NCBI GenBank assembly: GCA_964633845.1
Contig: CAZWLA010000037.1
Coordinates: 1 to 13,505, forward strand
Source of the DNA: JADHTT01 sp964633845
GTDB taxonomy: Bacteria > Campylobacterota > Campylobacteria > Campylobacterales > Arcobacteraceae
Direction: 5' to 3'
Length of the DNA stretch: 13,505 nucleotides
The notes under the pieces are model-generated. The model was not told the origin of the DNA. It did no database searches and worked only from the letters and a program-made list of their open reading frames with translations. Each line of letters starts with the position of its first letter. Position 1 is the stretch's first letter. The translations under genes and the position numbers were made by a program. This document shows, piece by piece, positions 5,894-13,505 of this stretch.

Positions 5894-7111
5894 ATGGAAA
5901 ACAAACAAAACACTCAATACTTATTTACAAGTGAAGTAGTAAGCCCAGGTCACCCTGACAAATGTGCAGATATAATTGCTGATACAATCGTTGATAAATT
6001 AATTATCGGAGATTCTAAATCAAGAGTAGCATCAGAGGTATTTGTTGCTGGTAAACATGTAGTAATTGGTGGAGAAGTGACTTCTCATACATTAATGACT
6101 ACAGAAGGTTACCAAGAATTAGTTCACGATGCATTAGCAAAGATAGGATACAATGGTAATCCTTATTTTACAAAGCAAGAATGTCTTCATCCTGAGGATG
6201 TTGATGTACAAGTACTTCTAAATTCTCAATCACCTGATATTAACCAAGGCGTAGACCAAGAAGATGGTGAGACAGGTGCTGGGGATCAAGGAATTATGTT
6301 TGGTTATGCAGATTGTGAAACTGAACACTATATGCCTTCTGCTTTAACATATGCAAGAGTACTTATGGAAAAAGTATATAACTATGCTTTAGAAAATCCA
6401 TCTCAATTAGGTGTAGATATTAAGACACAAGTTACAATGGATTATATATGTAAAGAAAATTTTGAAAACTCTAAACCTCAAAGAATTGATACTATAGTTG
6501 TATCTGCTCCATGTGTATCTAGTATGCACATTGATACAGTAAGAGAGTTAATTCAAAACTTAATTGATGATTCTGGGCTACCAGAGAATCTTTATGATAA
6601 AGAAAATTGTATTATACATATTAATCCTACAGGAAAATATGTATCTCACTCGTCACTTCATGATAGTGGATTAACTGGTAGAAAACTGATTGTTGATTCA
6701 TTTGGTGGATATTCACCAATAGGTGGTGGAGCACAATCATCAAAAGATTACACAAAAGTTGATAGATCTGGATTATATGCAGCTAGATATATTGCTAAAC
6801 ATATTGTTGCAGCAGGACTTGCATCTAAGTGTGTGGTTCAGATATCTTATGCTATTGGAGTTGCACGTCCAACATCTGTTGCTGTTGATACATATGGTAC
6901 ATTTACAAAAGTAAATGATGATGTTTTAGGTGAATTTGTAATGAAACACTTCCCTCTTACACCAAACTGGATTACAAATAGATTTAATCTTGATAAACCA
7001 AGTGCAGATACATTCCTTTATGCAGATGTAGCAGCAAGAGGACAAGTGGGACAACCTGATTACCCTTGGGAAAAACTAGACCAATTAGAATTATTTAAAA
7101 CTATAGGATAA
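5894..7111 (+). CDS. metK: S-adenosylmethionine synthase (methionine adenosyltransferase)
   Basis: It makes S-adenosylmethionine from methionine and ATP, releasing phosphate and pyrophosphate, in the cytoplasm. Family motifs are FTSEVVSPGHPDKCADI (His20 and Lys23 at the active site), GAGDQGIMFGYA at 131-142, and GGGAQSSKDYTKVDRS (residues about 277-292, the phosphate-binding glycine-rich loop). The length of 405 aa is close to the roughly 400 aa recalled for Campylobacterota enzymes. The ATG at 5894 adds eight residues (MENKQNTQ) before the conserved YLFTSE; no alternative start exists between, so it is accepted, although the ribosome binding site is poor. It is first in an operon: the next gene starts 3 bp after the stop. 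The upstream leader holds copies of this gene's own start sequence. Confidence 0.97.
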   Translation: MENKQNTQYLFTSEVVSPGHPDKCADIIADTIVDKLIIGDSKSRVASEVFVAGKHVVIGGEVTSHTLMTTEGYQELVHDALAKIGYNGNPYFTKQECLHPEDVDVQVLLNSQSPDINQGVDQEDGETGAGDQGIMFGYADCETEHYMPSALTYARVLMEKVYNYALENPSQLGVDIKTQVTMDYICKENFENSKPQRIDTIVVSAPCVSSMHIDTVRELIQNLIDDSGLPENLYDKENCIIHINPTGKYVSHSSLHDSGLTGRKLIVDSFGGYSPIGGGAQSSKDYTKVDRSGLYAARYIAKHIVAAGLASKCVVQISYAIGVARPTSVAVDTYGTFTKVNDDVLGEFVMKHFPLTPNWITNRFNLDKPSADTFLYADVAARGQVGQPDYPWEKLDQLELFKTIG

Positions 7112-7114
7112 ATT

Positions 7115-7402
<288 letters not shown>

Positions 7403-7405
7403 AAT

Positions 7406-8968
7406 ATGCAATACTTGATGGCTATTGATGCTGGTACAGGTAGTGTAAGAGCTGTAATATTTGATACAAATGGTAATCAAATAAGCTCATCACAAAAAGA
7501 ATGGGTACATCTTGAAGAAGAAGGTGTACCAAATAGTATGAGCTTTGACTATAATATAAATTGGCTTCTGACAGTTGATTGCATAAATGACTCGATAACA
7601 AAAGCTAAAATAGATTCCAAAAATATTTTAGCTCTTAGTGCTACAAGTATGCGAGAAGGTATTGTACTATATGATAAAGATGGCAATGAACTTTGGGGTG
7701 TAGCAAATGTGGATGCCAGAGCTTCCAATGAAGTAAAGTATCTAAAAGAAAATTATCCAGATATTGAAAAGTCTTTTTATAAAGAATCTGGTCAAACATT
7801 TGCACTAGGAGCTCTTCCAAGAATACTTTGGCTTAAAAATAATCATCCTGAAATTTATGAAAAAGTTGCAAATATTTCTATGATTGGAGATTGGATATTA
7901 GCAAAACTATCAGGTGTAATTGCTACAGATCCAAGTAATGGTGGAACTACTGGAATATTTTCTCTGTCAAAAAGGGATTGGGAATCAAGCATGGCAGAAG
8001 ATATTGGATTAAAATCAAATATCTTTCCTAAAGTTTATGAACCAGGACAAACAATAGGTACAATTACATCTGAAGCTTCAGAACAAACTTTATTATCAAT
8101 ATCAACTAAAGTTGTTATGGGTGGGGGTGATGTTCAATTAGGTTCAGCAGGACTTGGTGTAGTAAATACAGGTCAAGTAGCTATTTTAGGTGGTTCTTTT
8201 TGGCAACAAATTGTAAATATACCTAAAGATATCATACCACCAAAAGATATGGGTATAAGGGTAAACCCACATGTTATATCAACTCAATCACAAGCAGAAG
8301 GAATCACATTTTTTAGTGGTTTGATTATGCGTTGGTTTAGAGATGCTTTTTGTGATCTTGAAAAACTTGAAGCTAAAGAAAAAGAGATTGATGTATATAA
8401 TATTATGGAAGAAAAAGCAAAAAAAATACCTGTAGGATCAAATGAAATTATACCAATATTTTCAGACTCTATGAAATACGGTAAATGGTATCATGCCAGT
8501 CCGAGCTTCTTAAACTTATCTATTGATCCAAATATATGCAATAAAGCTTCTATGTTTAGATCTTTACAAGAAAATGCCTGTATTGTATCAGCCATAAATC
8601 TTGCAAAAATACAAGAGTTTTCAAATATAGACTTTGATGAAATTGTATTTGCTGGTGGAGCAAGTAAAGGTACACTTTGGCCACAAATTTTATCTGATGC
8701 TACAGGATGTAAAATCAAAATTCCAAAAGTAACAGAAGCTACAGCATTGGGTACTGCTATGGCAGCTGGTGTAGGAGCTGGCATTTATAAAGATATATCA
8801 ACAGCTGCAAAGCAATTAGTACAATGGGATAAAATATATACACCTAATTTAGACAATAAATTGCTATATAATGATATTAAAATAAAATGGGAAGAGATAT
8901 ACAAAGAACAATTAAAACTCGTAGATAACAATCTTACTACATCAATGTGGAAAGCTCCAGGTATATAA
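7406..8968 (+). CDS. lsrK: Autoinducer-2 kinase, FGGY carbohydrate kinase family
   Basis: LsrK phosphorylates the quorum-sensing molecule AI-2 (open-chain DPD) in the cytoplasm. The 520-aa protein resembles E. coli LsrK from end to end as I recall it: DAGTGSVRAVIFD near residues 8-20, SMREGIVLYD (about 82), VDARAS (about 102), GGGDVQLGSAGLGVV (about 239), RVNPHVI, MRWFRDAFC, IFSDSMKYGKWYHASPSF, FAGGASKG (about 416), EATALGTAMAAGVGAGI and the ending LTTSMWKAPGI. This is much closer than to glycerol or xylulose kinases. The two FGGY halves are intact, with the N-terminal phosphate-binding DAGTGS. It is third in the metK operon, 3 bp after the ABM gene. No lsrACDB, lsrF or lsrR lies nearby. The symbol is assigned by family; AI-2 as substrate is inferred. 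Confidence 0.92.
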   Translation: MQYLMAIDAGTGSVRAVIFDTNGNQISSSQKEWVHLEEEGVPNSMSFDYNINWLLTVDCINDSITKAKIDSKNILALSATSMREGIVLYDKDGNELWGVANVDARASNEVKYLKENYPDIEKSFYKESGQTFALGALPRILWLKNNHPEIYEKVANISMIGDWILAKLSGVIATDPSNGGTTGIFSLSKRDWESSMAEDIGLKSNIFPKVYEPGQTIGTITSEASEQTLLSISTKVVMGGGDVQLGSAGLGVVNTGQVAILGGSFWQQIVNIPKDIIPPKDMGIRVNPHVISTQSQAEGITFFSGLIMRWFRDAFCDLEKLEAKEKEIDVYNIMEEKAKKIPVGSNEIIPIFSDSMKYGKWYHASPSFLNLSIDPNICNKASMFRSLQENACIVSAINLAKIQEFSNIDFDEIVFAGGASKGTLWPQILSDATGCKIKIPKVTEATALGTAMAAGVGAGIYKDISTAAKQLVQWDKIYTPNLDNKLLYNDIKIKWEEIYKEQLKLVDNNLTTSMWKAPGI

Positions 8969-8976
8969 TAGATTTG

Positions 8977-9016
8977 TAATATCAGTATTATTAGTGTATA
9001 ATGCAGATATTATAAT
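8977..9016 (+). promoter_or_regulatory. accD promoter region with two -10 boxes and an inverted repeat
   Basis: TATAAT occurs at 8997-9002 and again at 9011-9016, before the GTG start at 9040. TAATATC at 8977-8983 and GATATTA at 9006-9012 form a 7-bp inverted repeat that encloses the first -10 box and touches the second, an operator-like layout. In such AT-rich DNA the repeat may be chance. No convincing terminator separates lsrK from accD. Confidence 0.45.
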
Positions 9017-9039
9017 CAAATTATTTTAAAGGATTTATT

Positions 9040-9903
9040 GTGGATTTAAAAAGCTTATTTAATAAACTAAAGGGTGAAAAAGAGTTAGCAGCGCCTGCTA
9101 AAATTGAAGCACCTAGTCACTGGGTTAAATGTCCAGAGTGTGAATCATTAATGTTCTTTAAAGAAGTAGAAAATAAGCATCATGTGTGTCCTAAATGTAA
9201 TTTTCATATGCGAATTGGTGCAAACAAGAGAATTGAACTTATTTGTGATGAAGGTTCATTTATAGAGCATGATCAAGAACTACATCCTACAGACCCATTA
9301 GAATTTGTTGATAAAAAATCTTATAAAAAAAGATTAGAAGATGCTTTTAATAAAACAGGCAAAACATCATCAGTTGTTGCTGGAGAAGCAACAATCAATG
9401 GACTTGGCGTTCAATTAGTTGTATTTGATTTCTCATTTATGGGTGGGTCTCTTGGTTCGGTTGAAGGTGAGAAAATTGTTAGAGCATGTAATAGAGCCTT
9501 AGAAAAAAGACAAGGTGTTATTATTGTAAGTGCCTCAGGAGGAGCAAGAATGCAAGAGAGTACATTCTCTCTAATGCAAATGGCCAAAACTTCTGCTGCG
9601 CTTAAAAAGCTTGATAATGAAGGTCTTCCATTTATTTCAATCTTAACAGATCCAACATTTGGTGGGGTATCTGCCTCATTTGCATTCTTAGGTGATATTA
9701 TCATGGCTGAACCAGGTGCAATTATTGGATTTGCAGGAGCTAGAGTTATCAAACAAACTATAGGTAAAGATCTTCCAGATGGATTCCAAAAATCAGAATT
9801 TTTACTTGAACATGGATCTATTGATATGGTTGTAGACAGAAATGATATGAAACAAACTTTATATGATCTATTTAAACTATTCTATAAAGAAGAGATAGCA
9901 TAA
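9040..9903 (+). CDS. accD: Acetyl-CoA carboxylase carboxyltransferase subunit beta
   Basis: With AccA it transfers the carboxyl group from carboxybiotin to acetyl-CoA, giving malonyl-CoA for fatty acid synthesis. The N-terminal zinc ribbon is complete (Cys31, Cys34, Cys50, Cys53 in CPEC...CPKC), followed by the carboxyltransferase (crotonase-like) domain with MGGSLGSVEGEKI, IIVSASGGARMQES, LTDPTFGGVSASFA and GARVIKQTIG. The length of 287 aa is typical. The start is GTG at 9040, chosen because AAAGGA at 9028-9033 lies 6 bp upstream and because it gives the standard MDLKSLF-like beginning. The following thiE-like frame begins at or within its stop codon, so the two are translated as a coupled pair. 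Confidence 0.97.
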   Translation: MDLKSLFNKLKGEKELAAPAKIEAPSHWVKCPECESLMFFKEVENKHHVCPKCNFHMRIGANKRIELICDEGSFIEHDQELHPTDPLEFVDKKSYKKRLEDAFNKTGKTSSVVAGEATINGLGVQLVVFDFSFMGGSLGSVEGEKIVRACNRALEKRQGVIIVSASGGARMQESTFSLMQMAKTSAALKKLDNEGLPFISILTDPTFGGVSASFAFLGDIIMAEPGAIIGFAGARVIKQTIGKDLPDGFQKSEFLLEHGSIDMVVDRNDMKQTLYDLFKLFYKEEIA

Positions 9904-10487
9904 TTACTCCTATTTATGCTCTTTGTGATTTTGAGCTATTAAAAAGTTATAATATAACTTTAGCTCAATATCTTAACATACTAACAAAATACAATGTAGT
10001 CTATATCCAATATCGAGATAAAGTAAATGATATACAATCCCAAAAACAAAATATACATTTTTTAAAAACACATACAGATATTCCTATTATAGTTAATGAC
10101 AAAATAGAATTACTAGAGTATGCAGATGGGCTACATATTGGTCAAGATGATATTAAATTATTACAAAAGAACTTCAATATACAAGATAAAAAATTACTTT
10201 TTAAACTTTTACGAAAAAAATATCCAAATAAAATCTTTGGATTATCTACTCACAATGAGATAGAAATATTAGAAGCAAATGAATTTGACTTGACATATAT
10301 AGGATTAGGGGCATATAGAAGTACATCTACAAAAGATGTATCAAATATACTTGGAGATAACATTTCATACCTTGCTAAAATATCTAGACATCCAGTAGGT
10401 GCAATTGGTGGTGTTAAAATCGAAGACAATATAAAACATATTACTTACAATGTCATAGGAAGTAGTTTATTAAAATATGAAGATTAA
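9900..10487 (+). CDS. ThiE-like thiamine phosphate synthase family protein with a non-canonical start
   Basis: An uninterrupted frame runs from after a stop at 9885-9887 to the TAA at 10485-10487. It reads ITPIYALCDFELL, then YIQYRDK, IPIIVNDKIELLEYADGLHI and GQDD, GLSTHN, YIGLGAYRSTSTK and AIGGV. These match the order of ThiE/TenI motifs: the QYRxK strand, NDxxxLA..DGxHxGQxD, and the phosphate-binding TxTK and IGG loops. The product would be thiamine phosphate or a related function. No ATG, GTG or TTG lies before 10290 (TTG), which would delete two thirds of the domain. The likely start is ATA at 9900 or ATT at 9903, with AAGAAGAG just upstream inside accD. Alternatively it relies on coupling, or a frameshift has removed the start. 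The 3' end overlaps rlmH by 11 bp. Confidence 0.78.
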   Translation: MITPIYALCDFELLKSYNITLAQYLNILTKYNVVYIQYRDKVNDIQSQKQNIHFLKTHTDIPIIVNDKIELLEYADGLHIGQDDIKLLQKNFNIQDKKLLFKLLRKKYPNKIFGLSTHNEIEILEANEFDLTYIGLGAYRSTSTKDVSNILGDNISYLAKISRHPVGAIGGVKIEDNIKHITYNVIGSSLLKYED

Positions 10488-10935
10488 TATATATCAAATA
10501 GCAAAAAACAACAAAGATGACTTTGAACCAATTATTAATGAATTTATTAAAATGTCTAGCAAATATGCCAAAGTAGAAATCCATAATTTATTTAATAAAA
10601 ATATTGCCAAGGCTCAAACTATTGGTGAAAAGGAAGCACAAACTTCATACAATGATGTTTTTGAACCAAAATTATCATCAGGATACAATATTGCACTTGA
10701 TGTATTAGGTAAAAAACAAGATAGCTTTGAATTTGCCAAATTATTAGAAAATAAAACAACTATCAATTTTTTTATTGGTGGTGCATTTGGATTTAAAAGA
10801 GAATTCCTAAAACAATGTAATAGTACAATATCTCTTAGTGATTTAACAATGGCACATAAAATTGCTAACATCGTTTTATGTGAACAAATCTTCCGTGGAT
10901 TATGTATCAATAATAACCATCCATACCATAAATAG
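10477..10935 (+). CDS. rlmH: 23S rRNA (pseudouridine1915-N3)-methyltransferase RlmH
   Basis: RlmH is a SPOUT-class methyltransferase that methylates pseudouridine 1915 in helix 69 of 23S rRNA, using S-adenosylmethionine, on assembled ribosomes. The 152-aa length matches the family (about 155). Motifs are FFIGGAFGF, the knot-forming SAM loop, then SLSDLTMAHKIANIVLCEQIF and the nearly invariant C-terminus HPYHK. The ATG at 10477 lies inside the 3' end of the thiE-like gene in another frame (11-bp overlap), so translation is probably coupled to it. It is the last gene of the accD unit; 77 bp follow before the next gene. Confidence 0.95.
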   Translation: MKINIYQIAKNNKDDFEPIINEFIKMSSKYAKVEIHNLFNKNIAKAQTIGEKEAQTSYNDVFEPKLSSGYNIALDVLGKKQDSFEFAKLLENKTTINFFIGGAFGFKREFLKQCNSTISLSDLTMAHKIANIVLCEQIFRGLCINNNHPYHK

Positions 10936-10971
10936 TCATCTAGAGCTTACTTCAGCAAAATATCTATAACT

Positions 10972-10983
10972 TTTAGCTATAAT
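10972..10983 (+). promoter_or_regulatory. Promoter candidate for the dksA-like operon (TTTAGCTATAAT)
   Basis: This 12-mer is identical to the one upstream of metK at 5692-5703. The -10 TATAAT spans 10978-10983, 29 bp before the TTG start. The T-rich stretch before it is usual for vegetative promoters in this phylum. Confidence 0.6.
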
Positions 10984-11012
10984 TCAAAAAAAACAATCAG
11001 GGGATAAGTAAA

Positions 11013-11375
11013 TTGGCAGCAAATAAAAAGCAAATTAGTGAATTAAAAGATATCTTATTAGAAAGAAAAGAAGATATAATTAGACATGTAAATACAAGCA
11101 GAGACAATATTGATGCACTTAAATCTCAAGAGTGTAAAGATGATTTAGATTATGCAGAGATTAGTAGTGATAGCTTTATAGAGGCACAAAGTGCAAATCA
11201 ACAATTAGCAGAATTAACTGAAATTGAAGCTGCTTTGGATAGAATAGAAGATGCAAGTTACGGAATTTGTGATATGTGTGATGAGAAAATTGCAATAGGA
11301 AGATTAAGAGCAAAACCATTTGCAAAATATTGTACACCATGTAGAGAAATTTACGAAAACGAACAACAACAATAA
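11013..11375 (+). CDS. dksA: DksA/TraR-family zinc finger regulator
   Basis: DksA proteins enter the RNA polymerase secondary channel and, with ppGpp, tune transcription of rRNA and biosynthetic genes. The 120-aa protein has the expected plan: an N-terminal helical coiled coil, with the tip at DDLDYA (Asp43, Asp46, Ala48) that fits the functional DxxDxA motif of E. coli DksA. A four-cysteine zinc finger follows, with Cys86, Cys89, Cys107 and Cys110. It is shorter than E. coli DksA (151 aa), as is common in Campylobacterota. The start is TTG at 11013 with AGGGG at 10999-11003; no nearer ATG gives the full N-terminus. A promoter candidate lies just upstream. It heads an operon with the membrane protein and dus genes. 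Confidence 0.93.
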   Translation: MAANKKQISELKDILLERKEDIIRHVNTSRDNIDALKSQECKDDLDYAEISSDSFIEAQSANQQLAELTEIEAALDRIEDASYGICDMCDEKIAIGRLRAKPFAKYCTPCREIYENEQQQ

Positions 11376-11385
11376 AGGACTTAAA

Positions 11386-12405
11386 ATGGGTTTAAAAAAA
11401 TATATATTTAGTGCTATCGTACTTATAGTTGCTATTGCAGGATATGTATTCTCTTTGGAATCAGCTGATTATAGAGTTGAAGTTGCTAATACAGTTGTAA
11501 TATTACCAATTGCTATATGGGTAGTTGCTCCAGCAATATTATTATTTATTGCATCAGTTTTGCATATATTATATTACTCATTTAAGTCTTACCTAAATAA
11601 ACGAAGTGTTACTAAAGATAAAGAAAATTTATTAAATTTAATTAAAAATAATTTAACTGGAAATAATACAAATCAAGAATTTAAAAGTGATACATTTAAA
11701 GAGCTTGGAAATATTTTACAACAACTTAATATGTCTATTAAAGATATCGAGTTTAACACAGAAAACAAAACTATAGATAGTTTAGCTCATAAAATATTAC
11801 AAATTAATAGTGGTGAGCATGTATCTTTAAAAGAATTTAAATTAGACTCAACTAGTACTCTAGTATTAAATAATAATATTAATAGAACTAAAATAGATCC
11901 TGATTATTGTATTGATATTATTAATAAAGCATCATCTCATTCTGAAGACTTAGTTGAAGCTGCATTTATTAATGCATTAAAATCAAAAAGTTTTACAACT
12001 ATAAAAAAACTTTTAGAAAATTTTACATTAAATAAAAAGATGACTATTGAACTATTAATTACTGATGCTGCATATGATAGTCAATTTACATTTACAAATA
12101 GTGAAATTATTAATTATATTACAAAGATAGATTTTTCAAAAGAAGATTATCTATTGTTAGCAAAAAAATATACACATAGAATGTCTCCAGAACAAATCAT
12201 CAAATTATTTGAAGATCTATCATCTAATAATGAGACTGCAAATGAAGCATATTTATATATTCTTTTTGAATATGAAATGATTGATGAAATTAGAGAAATA
12301 ATTAACAATAGTCAAAAAGATGAATATATACCATATAAAGCATTACTTGATTTAAAAGATAGTGGAAAGAATTATAACTTCGATAATATTTGTTATCTTA
12401 AATGA
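11386..12405 (+). CDS. Hypothetical membrane protein with two N-terminal helices and a long cytoplasmic domain, 339 aa
   Basis: I do not recognise a named family. The ATG at 11386 is preferred over the upstream in-frame ATG at 11320, because AAAGGA at 11374-11379 is well placed and the longer form would overlap 56 bp of dksA. Residues 4-23 (IFSAIVLIVAIAGYVFS) and about 38-61 (ILPIAIWVVAPAILLFIASV) are hydrophobic helices joined by a short acidic loop, consistent with a membrane hairpin. Residues about 70-339 are soluble, Lys/Asn/Glu-rich and largely helical, with repeated helix pairs in 190-330 that could form an alpha-solenoid. It starts 10 bp after dksA and overlaps dus by 4 bp. As I recall, a membrane protein gene holds this position in Campylobacter too. 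Function unknown. Confidence 0.85.
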   Translation: MGLKKYIFSAIVLIVAIAGYVFSLESADYRVEVANTVVILPIAIWVVAPAILLFIASVLHILYYSFKSYLNKRSVTKDKENLLNLIKNNLTGNNTNQEFKSDTFKELGNILQQLNMSIKDIEFNTENKTIDSLAHKILQINSGEHVSLKEFKLDSTSTLVLNNNINRTKIDPDYCIDIINKASSHSEDLVEAAFINALKSKSFTTIKKLLENFTLNKKMTIELLITDAAYDSQFTFTNSEIINYITKIDFSKEDYLLLAKKYTHRMSPEQIIKLFEDLSSNNETANEAYLYILFEYEMIDEIREIINNSQKDEYIPYKALLDLKDSGKNYNFDNICYLK

Positions 12406-13343
12406 TTAATAATAAAAAACTAATAGATTTTTCTAAGCCACTATTAGTCCTTGCACCTCTAGCAGGATATACAGATCTACCTTTTAGATCTGTAGTAAAA
12501 AAATTTGGAGCTGATCTGACTGTAAGTGAGATGATTAGTTCTAATGCTCTTGTATATAATTCAAAACGAACTTTTAGAATGCTAGAAAAAGCAGAAAATG
12601 AAACTCCATATATTGTACAAATTGCAGGAAATAATCCAGACATAGTTAAAGAAGCAGTATTAATATTAAATGATATACCTTACATAGATGGTATTGATCT
12701 AAACTGTGGTTGCCCTGCTCCAAAAGTATTTAGTCATGGAAGTGGTTCAAATTTATTAGGTGACTTAGATAGATTGGAATCTATACTTTCTACAATTAAA
12801 CAGTATTCAACAAAACAATATACAACTGCAAAAGTAAGAATTGGTGTAAATGATAAAATACCAGTTGAAATTGCAAAAATAGTTGAGGGATGTGGAGTTG
12901 ATTTTATAGCAGTGCATGGAAGAACTAAAAAAGGTGCATATAAAGCACCTGTAGATTATGATGCTATTAAAGCTATTAAAGAGAATGTATCTATACCTGT
13001 GATAGCTAATGGAGATATCACAGACTACAAGAAAGCTCAAAAAGTTCTAGAGCATACAAAAGCTGATGGAATAATGATTGGTCGTGGAGCTATTGGTAAA
13101 CCATGGATTTTTCATCAAATTAAAGAGCAATTAGAAGATGTAGATAAATCAATTAAAAAAGATATTATATTAGAACATTTTGACCGTATGATTGATGTAT
13201 ACGATGAATATGGTACAGTTATGTTTAGAAAACACTTACATACCTACTCTAAAGGCTATGATGGCGCAAATGAATTTAGACAAGCAGTAAATACAATAAA
13301 AGACCAACAACAAATGAGAGAACTTTTAGTTAAGTTCTTTTGA
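12402..13343 (+). CDS. dus: tRNA-dihydrouridine synthase (Dus family)
   Basis: This FMN enzyme reduces specific uridines in tRNA to dihydrouridine with NADPH. The 313-aa protein has the TIM-barrel motifs: LAPLAGYTDLPFRSV at the FMN phosphate entry, SEMISSNALVY, IDLNCGCPAPKV with catalytic Cys104, FIAVHGRTKKGAYKAPVDY, IPVIANGDI, and GIMIGRGAIGKPWIF binding FMN phosphate. The layout is DusB-like, but which uridine it modifies cannot be read from the sequence. The ATG at 12402 overlaps the stop of the membrane protein gene (ATGA), so translation is coupled. It is the last gene of the dksA-like operon. Confidence 0.95.
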   Translation: MINNKKLIDFSKPLLVLAPLAGYTDLPFRSVVKKFGADLTVSEMISSNALVYNSKRTFRMLEKAENETPYIVQIAGNNPDIVKEAVLILNDIPYIDGIDLNCGCPAPKVFSHGSGSNLLGDLDRLESILSTIKQYSTKQYTTAKVRIGVNDKIPVEIAKIVEGCGVDFIAVHGRTKKGAYKAPVDYDAIKAIKENVSIPVIANGDITDYKKAQKVLEHTKADGIMIGRGAIGKPWIFHQIKEQLEDVDKSIKKDIILEHFDRMIDVYDEYGTVMFRKHLHTYSKGYDGANEFRQAVNTIKDQQQMRELLVKFF

Positions 13344-13359
13344 GAATCTATTTCTCAAA
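13339..13359 (+). terminator. Weak hairpin overlapping the dus stop codon
   Basis: TTTGAGAA at 13339-13346 pairs with TTCTCAAA at 13352-13359 around a 5-base loop. The dus stop TGA (13341-13343) lies in the left arm. The stem is AT-rich and no real T-tract follows, so termination would be inefficient or need Rho. It is the only termination candidate after dus. Confidence 0.4.
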
Positions 13360-13385
13360 TAACTAATCAATAAAGTATACCAGCT

Positions 13386-13505
13386 GTAAGCCTCCCCTAA
13401 AACTGAACTATCTTAAGCGGAATAACTTGCATTAAAATTGTACTGTTCTAAAGAGACCGTTCTAAATTCTGTGTCAAGTCACCAAATGTAACAAACTAAT
13501 ATTTG
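13386..13505. mobile_element. Probable terminal end of an IS66-family element (continues past window)
   Basis: The sequence starting GTAAGC at 13386, followed by CTCCCC and TAAAACTGAAC, resembles the terminal inverted repeats I recall for IS66-family elements, which begin GTAAGC and often contain TAAAACTG. IS66 elements make 8-bp target duplications, so TACCAGCT at 13378-13385 would be the target copy. Nothing in 13386-13505 is a recognisable gene; transposase genes would lie beyond the window. This rests on motif memory only. Confidence 0.45.

Noticed and set aside
8491..8784. Open frame of 97 codons on the - strand inside lsrK
   Set aside because: Antisense shadow of the conserved FGGY C-terminal domain; no promoter, ribosome site or family motif.
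9411..9752. Open frame of 113 codons on the - strand inside accD
   Set aside because: It runs opposite the conserved carboxyltransferase domain; composition mirrors the antisense of AccD and no start signal is seen.
10290..10487. A 65-aa protein starting at TTG 10290
   Set aside because: It is only the C-terminal third of the thiE-like domain; the homologous sequence continues unbroken upstream to about 9900.
11320..11385. Longer start for the membrane protein gene, adding 22 residues
   Set aside because: It would lie within dksA in another frame, the added residues are the out-of-frame zinc finger region, and the ATG at 11386 has a well-placed AAAGGA.
13430..13505. IS256-like terminal sequence near the window end
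   Set aside because: A CAGAATTTAGAAC-like stretch on the - strand vaguely recalls IS256 ends, but the IS66-type GTAAGC start at 13386 is the better explanation.

Overview
The window is AT-rich DNA that most probably comes from the chromosome of a member of the Campylobacterota (Epsilonproteobacteria), likely Arcobacter-like. The basis is very low GC, A/T-ending codons, -10 boxes of the TATAAT type without a consistent -35, and the gene order accD, thiE-like, rlmH, dksA-like, membrane protein, dus. As far as I recall, much of that order recurs in Campylobacter. All intact genes lie on the + strand. I found no tRNA, rRNA or CRISPR array.

Layout. 1-176 is the 3' end of rnhB. 282-743 is a small, very AT-rich gene of unknown function. 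798-1328 is an exported cyclophilin. 1376-5132 is a purL-purH purine biosynthesis pair closed by a good hairpin terminator. 5186-5508 is a scar of mobile DNA: the last 41 codons of an integron-type tyrosine recombinase (- strand) abut the last 45 codons and presumed right end of an IS3-family element (+ strand). 5509-5893 is an AT-rich leader with a metK promoter candidate, a long imperfect hairpin between 23-bp direct repeats, and several copies of a short motif that matches the first bases of metK. 5894-8968 is a tight three-gene operon: metK, an LsrG-like ABM-domain protein and an LsrK-like autoinducer-2 kinase. 9040-10935 holds accD, a thiE-like gene with no ordinary start codon, and rlmH. 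11013-13343 holds a dksA-like gene, a two-helix membrane protein and a dihydrouridine synthase. From about 13386 to the window end the sequence looks like the terminal repeat of an IS66-family element.

How the genes work together. Most are housekeeping: purine synthesis, S-adenosylmethionine synthesis, fatty acid initiation, thiamine, and rRNA and tRNA modification. The least ordinary pairing is metK with AI-2 kinase and LsrG-like genes. It joins the enzyme that feeds the methyl cycle, from which AI-2 arises through LuxS, to enzymes that would phosphorylate and process AI-2, with no Lsr transporter or LsrR regulator in the window. The other unusual points are the integrase/IS scar, the repeat-and-hairpin leader of metK, and the non-canonical start of the thiE-like gene.
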